Positions 1 through 8,999 of a stretch of 64,000 nucleotides of DNA are shown piece after piece; position 1 is the first letter of the stretch; the number at the start of each line of letters is the position of its first letter. This stretch comes from Treponema_I sp045599005 (GTDB lineage Bacteria; Spirochaetota; Spirochaetia; Treponematales; Treponemataceae), in the NCBI GenBank assembly GCA_045599005.1, contig JAZRVF010000012.1:129634-193633 (forward strand). Direction: 5' to 3'. The translations under genes were made by a program, and so were the position numbers. Under the pieces are notes generated by a model. The model was not told where the DNA came from. It saw nothing but the letters and a program-made list of their open reading frames with translations, and did not search any database.

Positions 1-1080
1 TCAACCGATTGGCATCATAAATCTCATACCCATTGAGACAGAACCCGAAGAAACAATATCTTTCAAGAGATCTTGATTCGGCTTTTCCTTTGCAAAGACA
101 GGAGCCAGAGAACAGCGGACATCAACATATGGCTGAATCGGATAAGTATTATTTGTCAGTGATTTTAGCGCAACTCTGACACCGGCATACTGAAGAATGT
201 TTTCCGCAGTTATTTTCTCATCACCCTCAAGGGAAAAATTTCTTCCCACATAAATATTGAAATAATCTGTTATTCCAAAACTCAGTCTGACTGGAACTGC
301 AGACCGCTGTGTCTTCATGTCATACAGAAACCCCGCATCAGCACCGATACGGGCCACCCAAAAAAAACAGTAGTCAACTCCGGCATAAGCCTCAACATGC
401 ATATCGGTCAGATCCACTTCATTTCCAGTGAACGGTGTCACACCGGCAGCACCTGACAGCGACATTTTGAAAGTAGGCATGGAACTTCTTCCATCAATGA
501 TTCTGGAACTGGAACCGGAGAACTCTTCTTCCTCTTCCGGAGCAGCAGAAGGTGCGGAAGGAGCAGAGGGAGCAGCGTTCCCTGTGGAACCGAGAGCAGG
601 AAGAAAGCGCCCGGCAGCAAAATAAGTCCTTGACCAGTAAGGTTCAGAAAACTTGGAGATCGTGATACCGGTTCTGGGACCGGAACTGGCTGCAGAAAGA
701 AAAGTAAGATCATCCAGATAGATTCCTACGTGAGTGACAGGACCTGAATCCTTATCCTTAAAGAACACCAGATCCCCGGCCTGACGCTCAGAATCCTTTA
801 TTTTGTCGCAATAGGAATACTGTTCACGGGAATTGGTTGGCAGATACAGATCCAGGGATTCCTTGGCTGAATAATAAATAAATCCTGAACAGTCAAAGGA
901 TTTCGGCCCCCTGGCTCCAAGTTTGTATGGCTTTCCCATCTGAGCCATGGCCATGTTCAGAAACTTTTCACGCAATTCACGCCCGTTTCCGCGCATGATA
1001 TTGGAAGCAAAAAGCAATCCTGTTGAAAATAATGCGGTAATCAGCATCAAAACTGATTTCTTGAACACTGAATTCTTCAT
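1..1080 (-). CDS. NlpC/P60 cell-wall peptidase with C-terminal barrel-like domain
   Basis: A 359-residue protein. A signal peptide (about residues 1-25, ending LLFAS) is followed by an NlpC/P60 fold with the expected FDCSG nucleophile (C64) and VTHVGIY histidine (H117); the family cuts peptidoglycan stem peptides. An Ala/Pro/Ser and EEEEE linker (about 165-190) leads to a C-terminal region of about 160 residues with alternating hydrophobic and polar residues, resembling a small outer-membrane beta-barrel. The ATG at 1080 was preferred to an in-frame ATG at 1119 because GTGGGAATT precedes it and the signal peptide then starts cleanly. A TATAAT lies 9 nt upstream of this ATG. Peptidase call is from motifs; the barrel is an inference. 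The gene is complete, its TGA being the first three bases of the window. Confidence 0.85.
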   Translation of the reverse strand: MKNSVFKKSVLMLITALFSTGLLFASNIMRGNGRELREKFLNMAMAQMGKPYKLGARGPKSFDCSGFIYYSAKESLDLYLPTNSREQYSYCDKIKDSERQAGDLVFFKDKDSGPVTHVGIYLDDLTFLSAASSGPRTGITISKFSEPYWSRTYFAAGRFLPALGSTGNAAPSAPSAPSAAPEEEEEFSGSSSRIIDGRSSMPTFKMSLSGAAGVTPFTGNEVDLTDMHVEAYAGVDYCFFWVARIGADAGFLYDMKTQRSAVPVRLSFGITDYFNIYVGRNFSLEGDEKITAENILQYAGVRVALKSLTNNTYPIQPYVDVRCSLAPVFAKEKPNQDLLKDIVSSGSVSMGMRFMMPIG

Positions 1081-1190
1081 AATTCCCACATTATAAAACG
1101 TTTTATGCGTAATATCCATAAAAATAAGTTTTCAGAGGGGAAAAAATTGTCTCCCCGAAGCAAAATTTCATTGCTTATTTCAATTGAATA

Positions 1191-1200
1191 AAACCGGTTT
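1191..1200. promoter_or_regulatory. Candidate LacI-family operator
   Basis: AAACCGGTTT is a perfect 10-bp palindrome with central CG, the usual form of LacI/GalR-type operators. It lies in the 268-bp divergent gap between the NlpC gene and the sugar ABC operon, about 150 bp before the binding-protein start. TAATAT at 1261-1266 is a possible -10 for the ABC operon, but no convincing -35 was found. No LacI-type regulator is encoded in this window. Confidence 0.4.
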
Positions 1201-1348
1201 AATTTGAAAAAAAGTATTTTTTAGGTGATTTCGCTGATTTTTCTATGCTAAATCTGCCTTTAATATTCCAAATGTAAACAAAAACGTGGTGTTTTTGGAG
1301 TTTTCAGAAGTTTGCTTCTGTAACTATATCTCAATTGGAGGAACATTT

Positions 1349-2647
1349 ATGAAACTTTCAAAGAAAGTTGTGCTGGTATGCATTTTCGCAGTACTCGCAC
1401 TGGGCATGGTATTTGCTGGTGGTAAAAAAGATTCCGCAGCAGATTCAAAAGTCAAATTCTCATTTTGGCACATTGGTACAGTAGGCGCTGACCGCGCATT
1501 CTACGATGACTGTATCGCTGAATTCACAGCATCACATCCTAACGTTGAAATTGAACTGACAGTTCTTGAAAACGAAGCTTTCAAAACAAAGCTTGCAACA
1601 GTTATGCAGTCAAAGAACCCGCCGGATCTGTTCTGGAGCTGGGGTGGTGGTTCTCTTGCTGAGCATGCAAGCGCTGGTCTTCTTAAAGACATTTCTAAAG
1701 AAGTTGCAGCAGATGCAGACCTGAGCTCAATCTCAGAAGGTGCTCTCAAGCTGTTCCAGTATGATGGAAAACAGACTGGTGTACCCCACGACCTGGGTGC
1801 AATCACATTCTGGTACAACAAAGACATCCTGGCTTCTGTAGGTTACGATTCATTCCCCACAGACTGGGACGACTTCATGGAAATGTGTAAAAAAATCAAA
1901 GCAGCTGGAATTACTCCTATTTCAATCGCTGCTGGTGACAAATGGCCTGCAATGCACTTCTGGGCATACCTGGCACTCCGCATCGGTGGATCAAAAGTAT
2001 TCTCAGGATTCACAGCTGAAGGTGCAATGCCCGCTGGATTCAAAGGATTCAACGATCCTGCTTTCATCAAAGCTGGTGAAATGATTAAAGAACTGGCTGA
2101 CATCGGAATGTTCCAGGACGGATTCCTTGCTTCATCACAGAACGACGGTGCTGCTCTTGTTGGTAACGCTGAAGCTGCTATGGAACTTATGGGTCACTGG
2201 GCACCTGGTGTACAGAACGACAACTCAACAACCGGAAAAGGTATCGGATCTGCTCTGGCTTGTGCTCCGTTCCCCGCAATCAAAGGTGGAGAAGGAAAAG
2301 TTACAGAAGTTATCGGTGGTGGTAACGGTCTTGAAGTTGGTAAAAATGCTCCCAAAGAAGCAGTTGAATTCCTTGCTTTCGTTATGAACAAAGCACAGCT
2401 TTCAAAATTCGCTGCTGTATCTTCAATCATTCCTACAGTTGCAGGAACAGAAGCTGCTATGACAGACGAGAACCTGAAACTTGTTAAAGGTATTGTTGAT
2501 GAATGTACATTCTACCAGCTTTACCTCGACCAGCTGCTTTCACCTGCAGTTGGTGGTGCTGTAAACGACAACATTCAGTACATCCTTTCTGGAGCAAAAA
2601 CACCTGCTCAGGCATGTGCTGACCTTCAGAAAATCTACGAAGAATAA
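1349..2647 (+). CDS. Sugar ABC transporter substrate-binding protein (family 1)
   Basis: A 432-residue periplasmic binding protein of the MalE/UgpB type (extracellular solute-binding protein family 1), which delivers a sugar or oligosaccharide to the permeases encoded just downstream. The signal peptide is residues 1 to about 23 and ends MVFAGG; there is no lipobox cysteine, so the mature protein is probably soluble in the periplasm. Typical family signs are FWHIG early, WSWGGG, and WYNKDIL in the first lobe. The ATG at 1349 follows TTGGAGGAACATTT, a strong ribosome-binding site; the frame is open upstream to 1286 but has no such site. The codon use is strongly biased, consistent with high expression. 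The sugar cannot be named from sequence. Confidence 0.92.
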   Translation: MKLSKKVVLVCIFAVLALGMVFAGGKKDSAADSKVKFSFWHIGTVGADRAFYDDCIAEFTASHPNVEIELTVLENEAFKTKLATVMQSKNPPDLFWSWGGGSLAEHASAGLLKDISKEVAADADLSSISEGALKLFQYDGKQTGVPHDLGAITFWYNKDILASVGYDSFPTDWDDFMEMCKKIKAAGITPISIAAGDKWPAMHFWAYLALRIGGSKVFSGFTAEGAMPAGFKGFNDPAFIKAGEMIKELADIGMFQDGFLASSQNDGAALVGNAEAAMELMGHWAPGVQNDNSTTGKGIGSALACAPFPAIKGGEGKVTEVIGGGNGLEVGKNAPKEAVEFLAFVMNKAQLSKFAAVSSIIPTVAGTEAAMTDENLKLVKGIVDECTFYQLYLDQLLSPAVGGAVNDNIQYILSGAKTPAQACADLQKIYEE

Positions 2648-2661
2648 TTCGTAACTCTGGT

Positions 2662-2692
2662 AACAGGCTGCCTTCTGGCAGCCTGTTTTCTC
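2662..2692 (+). terminator. Hairpin between binding protein and permeases
   Basis: AACAGGCTGCC, loop TTCT, GGCAGCCTGTT form a perfect 11-bp stem followed by TTCTCT. It sits 15 nt after the binding-protein stop and 25 nt before the first permease. It probably ends most transcripts or protects the 3' end, giving more binding protein than permease, a common arrangement in ABC importers. Confidence 0.75.
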
Positions 2693-2716
2693 TCCAATCT
2701 ATTCCATTGATTAAAG

Positions 2717-3601
2717 ATGATAAATAATCGTAAACAAACAACGCTTTTAGTAATTCTTCTGCTGGCTCCAGCATTAATTATTTTTTCCTTTTTTGTTGTA
2801 GTTCCAATTTTCAAAGCTGCATACTACAGTTTCTTCAAATGGAACGGTCTTACAGCAATGAAGTTCATCGGAGTCAAAAACTTCGTTGATCTTGCCAATG
2901 ACCCTGTCTTCCGTCAGGCAGTCGGGCACACATTACTCGTAACATTCATCTCTCTTCTTATCGAGCTTCCTCTTGCACTCCTTTGTGCATTGATCATAAG
3001 CAACAAGAACTTCAAGGGTGCTGTTGCATTCAGAACATTCTTCTTCCTGCCTTATGCTTTTTCTGAAATCATTACAGGTATCATCTGGCAGTTCATTTAC
3101 AATCCTCAGTACGGATTCGTAAAAGCAATCTACAGTTTCTTCTCACCCGGATCACCGGTTCCTGCACCTCTGGCAAACACAAGCACAGTTCTCTGGGCAA
3201 TTCTGGTTACCGTTATCTGGAAATACTTCGGTTTCCATATGTCAATCATGATTGCCGGACTCCAGGATATTCCTGATGACGTCCGCGAAGCTGCAAAAAT
3301 TGACGGTGCGACAGAGTCCCAGACAACATGGAAAATCATCATTCCACTTCTGCTTCCTACTCTGCTGGTTTCAATATTCTTCTCCATCGTAGGTTCTTTC
3401 CAGCTGTACGACATCGTTTGGGCAATGGGTAAAGGTGGTCCTGCAAACGCCGCAGAAACACTGGTTACATATCTTTATAACTACGGTCTGAAAATCAATA
3501 AGATCGGTTATGGAAGCGCAGTTGCTGTCGTGATTTTCTTGATGTGTCTCGTATTCAGCGCTTTCTATGGACGCGCAATGCTCAAATCGGAGGATAGATA
3601 A
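2717..3601 (+). CDS. Sugar ABC transporter permease, MalF/UgpA type
   Basis: A 294-residue inner-membrane permease with six predicted membrane segments. The cytoplasmic EAA loop is visible as VREAAKIDGATESQTTWKII (about residues 187-206), the site that docks the ATPase. It pairs with the permease that starts 2 nt after its stop. The ATG at 2717 has only a weak upstream site (TTGATTAAAG). No ATPase gene follows; the complex presumably uses a shared MsmK/UgpC-type ATPase encoded elsewhere, as is common for this family. Confidence 0.92.
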   Translation: MINNRKQTTLLVILLLAPALIIFSFFVVVPIFKAAYYSFFKWNGLTAMKFIGVKNFVDLANDPVFRQAVGHTLLVTFISLLIELPLALLCALIISNKNFKGAVAFRTFFFLPYAFSEIITGIIWQFIYNPQYGFVKAIYSFFSPGSPVPAPLANTSTVLWAILVTVIWKYFGFHMSIMIAGLQDIPDDVREAAKIDGATESQTTWKIIIPLLLPTLLVSIFFSIVGSFQLYDIVWAMGKGGPANAAETLVTYLYNYGLKINKIGYGSAVAVVIFLMCLVFSAFYGRAMLKSEDR

Positions 3602-3602
3602 A

Positions 3603-4457
3603 ATGGCAAGCAATCAGAAAATGTCAAATCAGAGAGTTCTTTCAAATGTCTGGAAATACCTGTTCTGTATTCTTGTTTCACTTTTTGTTCTTTTCCCGGT
3701 TTACATGTGTGTTGTAGGCGGTTTTAAGACAACAGGTGGACTTCGTTCTGATCCTGTTGGACTTCCTAATCCCTGGGAATTCAAGAACTATACAGATATC
3801 CTTACAGGTCAGATCGGTGCTTTCTGGCGCTTTCTGGGCAATTCCCTGATCATCGCGGCACTTACAGTCAGTCTTACTCTTGCAGTCTGTATTCCTGCAG
3901 CTTTCGCAATTGCCCGCATCAAGTTCAGACTGTCAAACATTGTCCGTGCTTATTTCATGGCCGGTCTTCTGTTTCCTCTCGCAGTAGCAATGCTTCCCCT
4001 TTACATTCAGATCCGTGACATGAATCTGATTGATAATGTCATGGGTGTTGTTCTGCCGCAGATCGCATTCCAGATTCCTATGAACATTCTGCTTCTGATC
4101 GGATTCTTCAAAGCGGTTCCCAACGAACTGGAAGATGCGACAAAGATCGACGGTTACGGACCTTTCGGCTTCCTGATTGTTGTGGTTCTTCCTCTTTCAA
4201 CCCCGATTCTTGCAACAACAGCAATTATCGTTCTGATTGCAAGCTGGAATAACTTCCTGCTTCCGATGCTGGTTTTCAGTTCAGAAACTCTGTACACTCT
4301 CCCCTTGGGCGTAATGAGTTTCCAGGGTCAGTACTCAAGCAGCTGGAGCATGATTCTTTCCTACCTGACTCTTACATTGATTCCTGCTGTGATTTTGTTT
4401 GTTTCCGCACAGAAATACATTGTTGCCGGTCTTACCGGTGGTGCAGTCAAAGGTTGA
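3603..4457 (+). CDS. Sugar ABC transporter permease, MalG/UgpE type
   Basis: A 284-residue second permease with about six membrane segments and the EAA-type loop ELEDATKIDGYGPFGFLIVV (around residue 175). The frame is open from 3567, inside the previous gene, but the ATG at 3603 is preceded by CGGAGGATAGATAA and is the clear start. One base separates it from the upstream stop, so translation is probably coupled. It completes the importer with the binding protein and first permease. Confidence 0.92.
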   Translation: MASNQKMSNQRVLSNVWKYLFCILVSLFVLFPVYMCVVGGFKTTGGLRSDPVGLPNPWEFKNYTDILTGQIGAFWRFLGNSLIIAALTVSLTLAVCIPAAFAIARIKFRLSNIVRAYFMAGLLFPLAVAMLPLYIQIRDMNLIDNVMGVVLPQIAFQIPMNILLLIGFFKAVPNELEDATKIDGYGPFGFLIVVVLPLSTPILATTAIIVLIASWNNFLLPMLVFSSETLYTLPLGVMSFQGQYSSSWSMILSYLTLTLIPAVILFVSAQKYIVAGLTGGAVKG

Positions 4458-4492
4458 TCTTCTGTTTCCAGAGATTCTAAACTGATTGAAAG

Positions 4493-4534
4493 CCGTTCCA
4501 TAAAGTGCATCCGCTTCTATGGGACGGTTTTTTT
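4493..4534 (+). terminator. Terminator of the sugar ABC operon
   Basis: CCGTTCCATA and TATGGGACGG pair across a 15-nt loop with one G-T wobble, followed directly by a run of seven T. It lies 36 nt after the last permease stop. Confidence 0.85.
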
Positions 4535-4558
4535 ATTTATTACAAAGATTATTGAGCC

Positions 4559-4588
4559 TTGAATTAATGCATTGCCACATGTTATATT
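4559..4588 (+). promoter_or_regulatory. Candidate dapL promoter
   Basis: TTGAAT (4559-4564), an 18-bp spacer and TATATT (4583-4588) match a sigma-70 promoter and would give a leader of about 20 nt that includes the CGGAGAT ribosome-binding site. Confidence 0.5.
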
Positions 4589-4615
4589 TCTATAACCTTT
4601 TTTCGGAGATTCATT

Positions 4616-5857
4616 ATGATTAAAAGAAACGCTTGTTTTTCTATGCTTACAGCAGGGTATCTTTTTCCCGAAATTGCCCGCCGCCGCCGTGAATATCAGG
4701 CAGCTCATCCAGATGCTGAGATCATCAGCCTTGGTATCGGCAACACAACAGAACCACTGACACCCGTAATCTGCGGTGCTCTTACCGATTATGCAAAAAA
4801 ACTTTCAACACCGGAAGGCTATTCCGGATACGGAGATGAGTGCGGAAACGAAGACCTGCGCACCGCAATTGCCCAGAACTGGTACAAGGGCTCAGTTTCA
4901 CCTGATGAAGTTTTTATTTCAGACGGTGCAAAATGTGACATTGGACGCATCCAGACACTTTTCGGTTCAGACGTATCCGTTGCAGTCCAGGATCCCGCCT
5001 ACCCCGTTTATGTTGACGGCTCTGTTATCTCAGGTGCTGCAGGAACTCACAAACCCATGTACGGTAATGAAGGTTACGGCGGAATTGTTTACATGCCCTG
5101 TACAGCCGAAAACAGTTTTTTCCCTGACCTTACAAAAGTCCAGGACAACAGCCTGATTTATTTCTGCTCACCGAACAACCCTACCGGTGCTGCCGCGACA
5201 CGTGAACAGCTTACAAAACTGGTGGATTTCGCAAAAGCACACGGATGCATCATCATTTTTGACGCAGCTTATGCCTGTTTCATCAGGGATGAGAGCCTGC
5301 CCCGTTCTATCTTTGACATCGAAGGCGCAAAAACATGTGCAATCGAAATCAACTCTTTCTCAAAACCTGCCGGTTTTACAGGCGTGCGCCTTGGCTGGAG
5401 CGTTGTCCCGAAAGAACTGAAATATGAAGACGGAAGTTCAGTCAACACAGACTGGGCACGCGTCAACACAACACTGTTCAACGGTGCTTCAAACATTGCA
5501 CAGGCCGGCGGTGTTGCCGCAATGTCACCGGAAGGTCAGGCTGAAATGCGTGCACTTACAGATTATTATCTTGAAAACGCACGCATCATCCGCGAGACAC
5601 TGCTTTCAGCCCGCTTCGCTGACATGGGCGTGGAAGTTTATGGCGGTGACAATGCACCTTATATCTGGGCACGTTTCCCCGGTTACCGCAGCTGGAATGT
5701 TTTTGACAAAATTCTTGACCAGTGCCGCGTAGTCACAACCCCCGGTGTAGGATTCGGTCCTGCAGGCGAAAGCTTCATCCGCTTCAGCGCATTCGGTCAT
5801 CGTTCCGCCGTGGAAGAAGCATGCAGACGTCTTGCAACCACTCTGGTGCTTGAATAA
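4616..5857 (+). CDS. dapL: LL-diaminopimelate aminotransferase
   Basis: A 413-residue PLP-dependent class I/II aminotransferase that converts tetrahydrodipicolinate directly to LL-diaminopimelate for lysine and peptidoglycan synthesis, bypassing DapD/C/E. The start motif INAGYLFPEI-like (here LTAGYLFPEIARRR), the substrate loop GYSGYGDECG, the AVQDPAYPVYVD stretch and the PLP-lysine motif NSFSKPAGFTGVRLGW are characteristic of DapL. Length is normal for the family. The ATG follows CGGAGAT at 5 nt. It stands alone between two terminators, so it is a single-gene transcript. DapL is typical of spirochaetes, chlamydiae and plants. Confidence 0.95.
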   Translation: MIKRNACFSMLTAGYLFPEIARRRREYQAAHPDAEIISLGIGNTTEPLTPVICGALTDYAKKLSTPEGYSGYGDECGNEDLRTAIAQNWYKGSVSPDEVFISDGAKCDIGRIQTLFGSDVSVAVQDPAYPVYVDGSVISGAAGTHKPMYGNEGYGGIVYMPCTAENSFFPDLTKVQDNSLIYFCSPNNPTGAAATREQLTKLVDFAKAHGCIIIFDAAYACFIRDESLPRSIFDIEGAKTCAIEINSFSKPAGFTGVRLGWSVVPKELKYEDGSSVNTDWARVNTTLFNGASNIAQAGGVAAMSPEGQAEMRALTDYYLENARIIRETLLSARFADMGVEVYGGDNAPYIWARFPGYRSWNVFDKILDQCRVVTTPGVGFGPAGESFIRFSAFGHRSAVEEACRRLATTLVLE

Positions 5858-5881
5858 CACAGACAGCGTCTTTAGACACAG

Positions 5882-5931
5882 AAAGCCCGCTTTGCGACAC
5901 TTTACAAAAGTCTGCAGGGCGGGCTTTTTTT
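5882..5931 (+). terminator. dapL: dapL terminator
   Basis: AAAGCCCGC pairs with GCGGGCTTT across a long loop and is followed by T5 or more. It lies between the convergent dapL and outer-membrane-type genes and may serve both strands. Confidence 0.8.
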
Positions 5932-5944
5932 CAAAACCAAAAAG

Positions 5945-7111
5945 TTACAGAATCAGTTTATATCCCATAGAGAAAGAGCAGAATTTGCTCAGATCGAAGA
6001 GATCCAGCGGGTGAAGTTTAAGCACCATGGACAAAGTGCCACCCAGAAGTTTGTAATTCGCATAAGGAGTCAGCTGGAGATCATAAGCCATCAGATCAGC
6101 AAGTCCCTTAAAACCGTCGGTTGTGAGAGAAAGACTGAGCCCCACTTCTGCAGTTGACCCTCTTAACAGAAACTGGTTGATGGAAAGAAGCAGATTAAAA
6201 CCGAGAGATTTAGAAAAGAAAACCAGATCATTTGCAGTGGCTTTAGGAATATTGAAAACTGAGGCATGGAAATTCAAAATCTGACCAACAAATCTTGGCT
6301 CAATGAAAAAATACAGATCGTCAGAAGTCAATGTTGAAAAATCAATCGGATGCAGCTGGAAGGATCTTAATCCGAGCTGGGCAAAAATACTGTTGTGCCT
6401 GATTTTTCCCCACAAAGCGGAAACACCGAAATGGAGATTCATGTGCTCTATAAGGAGAAGAACATCATTTCCTGCAGCATCCTGATTGGAATAAGGTAAA
6501 GAAAGTCCAAGTGAAGAATCAATTATCAGATCGTCAAAAATTCCTGCGTAACGGAAATCACCGCTTATGAGAGTGTTGTCTCCGCCGCTGTAATTCATTG
6601 AAAGCCCGAAAGCCTTTGCAGAAGGAAGTTTCACCACATATGAGGCTCCGAAACCGGAATAATTGTAGATTGCGGCCGATGCATAATCAGTCATTGGAAT
6701 AAGAGAAGGAGAAGCGAAATTCTTTACACCAAGATGACGGGACAGAAACAGATCAGAACCGATTCCTTCCCTGTCGCGGAAAAAGAATGAAGCCTGCTGT
6801 GTCGTTTTTTCAGCAGGAAAACGGTACACGGCGGCAATTTCCCTTACAGAGAAGAAACTGAGTGTATCCTGAAAAAAACCTCCGGAAAACACATTCCCTG
6901 TTCGCACACGGAAATCGCCCCGGAAAAGGAGGTTTTCGTCAACAGAATATTGCAGTGCGAAGACGCCGTTCAGTTTGAGGGCTGCCTCGGAATTTTCGGA
7001 AAGCAGATCTGTTGAGCAGCCGAAAAAACTGCCGAAAGATGCTCCGTAAACAGCCGGAAAACTTAGGAGAAGAATAATAAATGCAATAAAAATTCTGTTG
7101 AAAGTTTTCAT
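5945..7111 (-). CDS. Uncharacterised outer-membrane-type protein
   Basis: A 388-residue protein I do not recognise by name. It has a signal peptide (residues 1 to about 25, hydrophobic FIAFIILLLSF, ending VYGAS) and then many short alternating strands rich in Ser, Phe, Tyr and Gly, with a C-terminal aromatic/hydrophobic end (GYKLIL), the pattern of a treponemal outer-membrane beta-barrel. There are no enzymatic motifs. The ATG at 7111 was chosen because the signal peptide begins there; the frame is open back to 7165. GGA lies 6 nt upstream. It is followed by a 241-bp gap to xylB, which diverges. Barrel status is inferred from composition only. Confidence 0.7.
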   Translation of the reverse strand: MKTFNRIFIAFIILLLSFPAVYGASFGSFFGCSTDLLSENSEAALKLNGVFALQYSVDENLLFRGDFRVRTGNVFSGGFFQDTLSFFSVREIAAVYRFPAEKTTQQASFFFRDREGIGSDLFLSRHLGVKNFASPSLIPMTDYASAAIYNYSGFGASYVVKLPSAKAFGLSMNYSGGDNTLISGDFRYAGIFDDLIIDSSLGLSLPYSNQDAAGNDVLLLIEHMNLHFGVSALWGKIRHNSIFAQLGLRSFQLHPIDFSTLTSDDLYFFIEPRFVGQILNFHASVFNIPKATANDLVFFSKSLGFNLLLSINQFLLRGSTAEVGLSLSLTTDGFKGLADLMAYDLQLTPYANYKLLGGTLSMVLKLHPLDLFDLSKFCSFSMGYKLIL

Positions 7112-7352
7112 ACAAATCCGGGAACCTTGCCATAAAGACAGAAACACCCGTTTTTTTTTCGGCATTTTCTGGACCGGACTTTAGAAAAATCCATTTAAAA
7201 ATTTTTTTCTGTCTGTCATGAATTTTTCTGATTGCGAACATTGATTTTATGGAAGAAAATATTCGTGTAAAAATGTCCTTTAAATTTTAGGATAAATCAC
7301 TTGACTCTGCAGTTTTGATTAACATCAACGCAAAGTTCAAACAGGAGAAAAT

Positions 7353-8840
7353 ATGAAGACAACTGCCGGTATTGACTTAGGCACACAGAGCATGAAAGTT
7401 GTTCTGTATGATTGGGCAAATCACAAAATCGTTGAAAAATCATCCTGCCCATTGGAACTGATTTCTGAAAATGACGGAACCCGTGAACAGAAGACAGAAT
7501 GGTACGATGCAGCACTTAAAACCTGTTTTGACGGACTGAGTGCGGAAGGAAAAGCTTCCATCTGCGCAATCGGTGTTTCCGGCCAGCAGCATGGATTTGT
7601 TCCACTGGATAAAGATGGCAAAGCTCTTTACAACATCAAGCTTTGGAATGATACATCCACTGTTGCAGAGTGCAAGGAACTTACTGAGAAAATGGGCGGT
7701 GACAATGCTGTTGTCTCAGAAGTCTGCAATCTTATGCTTCCCGGTTTCACAGCTCCGAAAATCCTGTGGTTGAAAAACCACAAACCTGATGCCTGGGCTA
7801 ATCTCCGTTACATCATGCTGCCGCACGATTACATCAACTACAGACTGACCGGTGCTTATACCATGGAGTACGGTGATGCTTCCGGAATGGCACTTTTTGA
7901 CGGCAAGAAACGGGAATGGTCAAAGAAAGCATGTGACGCAATCGATGAAAAACTTTACGGACTCCTGCCAACATTGGTTAAACCCAATGAAAAAGCTGGA
8001 TCAGTCTCAAAAGAGACTGCAGCACTTCTGGGAATTCCCGAAGGAATCCCTGTTTCCGCCGGTGGTGGTGACAACATGATGGGTGCAATCGGAACCGGAA
8101 CCGTAAGCGACGGATTCCTGACAATGAGCATGGGCACAAGCGGCACTTTGTACGGATATTCTGACAAACCTATCGCTGATCCTCAGAACGGTCTTTCCGG
8201 ATTCTGTTCATCAAGCGGCGGATGGCTTCCCCTTCTGTGTACAATGAACTGTACTGTTGCAACTGAATTTGTCCGCGACCTTTTCGGAATGAGCGTTAAA
8301 GAACTGGACGCAGCCGCAGCAAAAGCTCCTGCAGGAAGCAACGGTGTCCTGGTGATGCCTTTCTTCAACGGAGAACGCACACCTAACCTGCCAAACGGCC
8401 GCGCAAGCATCACCGGTCTTACAGCAGCAAATACATGCCGCGAGAACATTGCACGCGCCAGCCTTGAAAGCGCTGTCTTTGCAATGCGTGGCGGTCTTGA
8501 TGCATTCCGCGCCCTGGGATTTGAACCGAAAGAAATCCGTCTTATCGGCGGTGGCTCAAAGAGTCCGCTGTGGAGACAGATTGCAGCCGACATTCTTAAT
8601 CTGCCTATCCGCGTTCCTACACTGGATGAAGCAGCAGCCCTTGGTGCCGCAGTCCAGGCTTTGTGGTGCCTTGAATCACAGACAGACGCAGATGCTTCAA
8701 TTGCAGCCCTCTGTGCAGAACACATCAGTCTTGACGCAGACAAATCTGCAGAACCTGATCCTGCTGCAGTGGCAAAATATAACGAAGCCTACGCTGACTA
8801 CCAGAAAGTTCTGGCAGCCGTTGCGCCTCTTTACTGCTGA
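7353..8840 (+). CDS. xylB: Xylulokinase
   Basis: A 495-residue FGGY-family sugar kinase that phosphorylates D-xylulose to xylulose 5-phosphate for the pentose phosphate pathway. The N-terminal phosphate-binding motif is AGIDLGTQSMKVVLYD, followed by GVSGQQHG and the WNDTST segment; the C-terminal lobe has MSMGTSGT and the IRLIGGGSKSPLWRQ adenosine motif, as in XylB. Length is normal. The start follows CAGGAGAAAAT. No xylose isomerase is next to it; the convergent GH43-like gene may share pentose-release function. A TTGACT at 7301 has no well-placed -10, so I did not call a promoter. Confidence 0.93.
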   Translation: MKTTAGIDLGTQSMKVVLYDWANHKIVEKSSCPLELISENDGTREQKTEWYDAALKTCFDGLSAEGKASICAIGVSGQQHGFVPLDKDGKALYNIKLWNDTSTVAECKELTEKMGGDNAVVSEVCNLMLPGFTAPKILWLKNHKPDAWANLRYIMLPHDYINYRLTGAYTMEYGDASGMALFDGKKREWSKKACDAIDEKLYGLLPTLVKPNEKAGSVSKETAALLGIPEGIPVSAGGGDNMMGAIGTGTVSDGFLTMSMGTSGTLYGYSDKPIADPQNGLSGFCSSSGGWLPLLCTMNCTVATEFVRDLFGMSVKELDAAAAKAPAGSNGVLVMPFFNGERTPNLPNGRASITGLTAANTCRENIARASLESAVFAMRGGLDAFRALGFEPKEIRLIGGGSKSPLWRQIAADILNLPIRVPTLDEAAALGAAVQALWCLESQTDADASIAALCAEHISLDADKSAEPDPAAVAKYNEAYADYQKVLAAVAPLYC

Positions 8841-8952
8841 ATAAGAAGAAATACCGATTTAACAAACTGATACGAAAGTGTTTACTTGACCTGGGAGCAG
8901 ATGAAAGTCTGCTCTCATTTAGGTTGGTAAAATTTCCTATCTTATTCCTCCT

Positions 8953-8999
8953 GAACCGGGTTTTTGAAGTGAGTGATCAAAAGCCCGGTTCTTTTTTTT
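8953..8999 (+). terminator. xylB: xylB terminator
   Basis: GAACCGGG and CCCGGTTC pair, extended by T/A pairs, and are followed by T8. The T-run touches the stop codon of the convergent GH43-like gene. A second stem, GAGCAGA/TCTGCTC at 8895-8914, lies between xylB and this terminator and has no T-run. Confidence 0.8.

Noticed and set aside
8183..8743. 186-residue open frame on the minus strand within xylB
   Set aside because: Fully antisense to a well-conserved kinase and with Ala/Arg/Ser-rich composition typical of a shadow frame.
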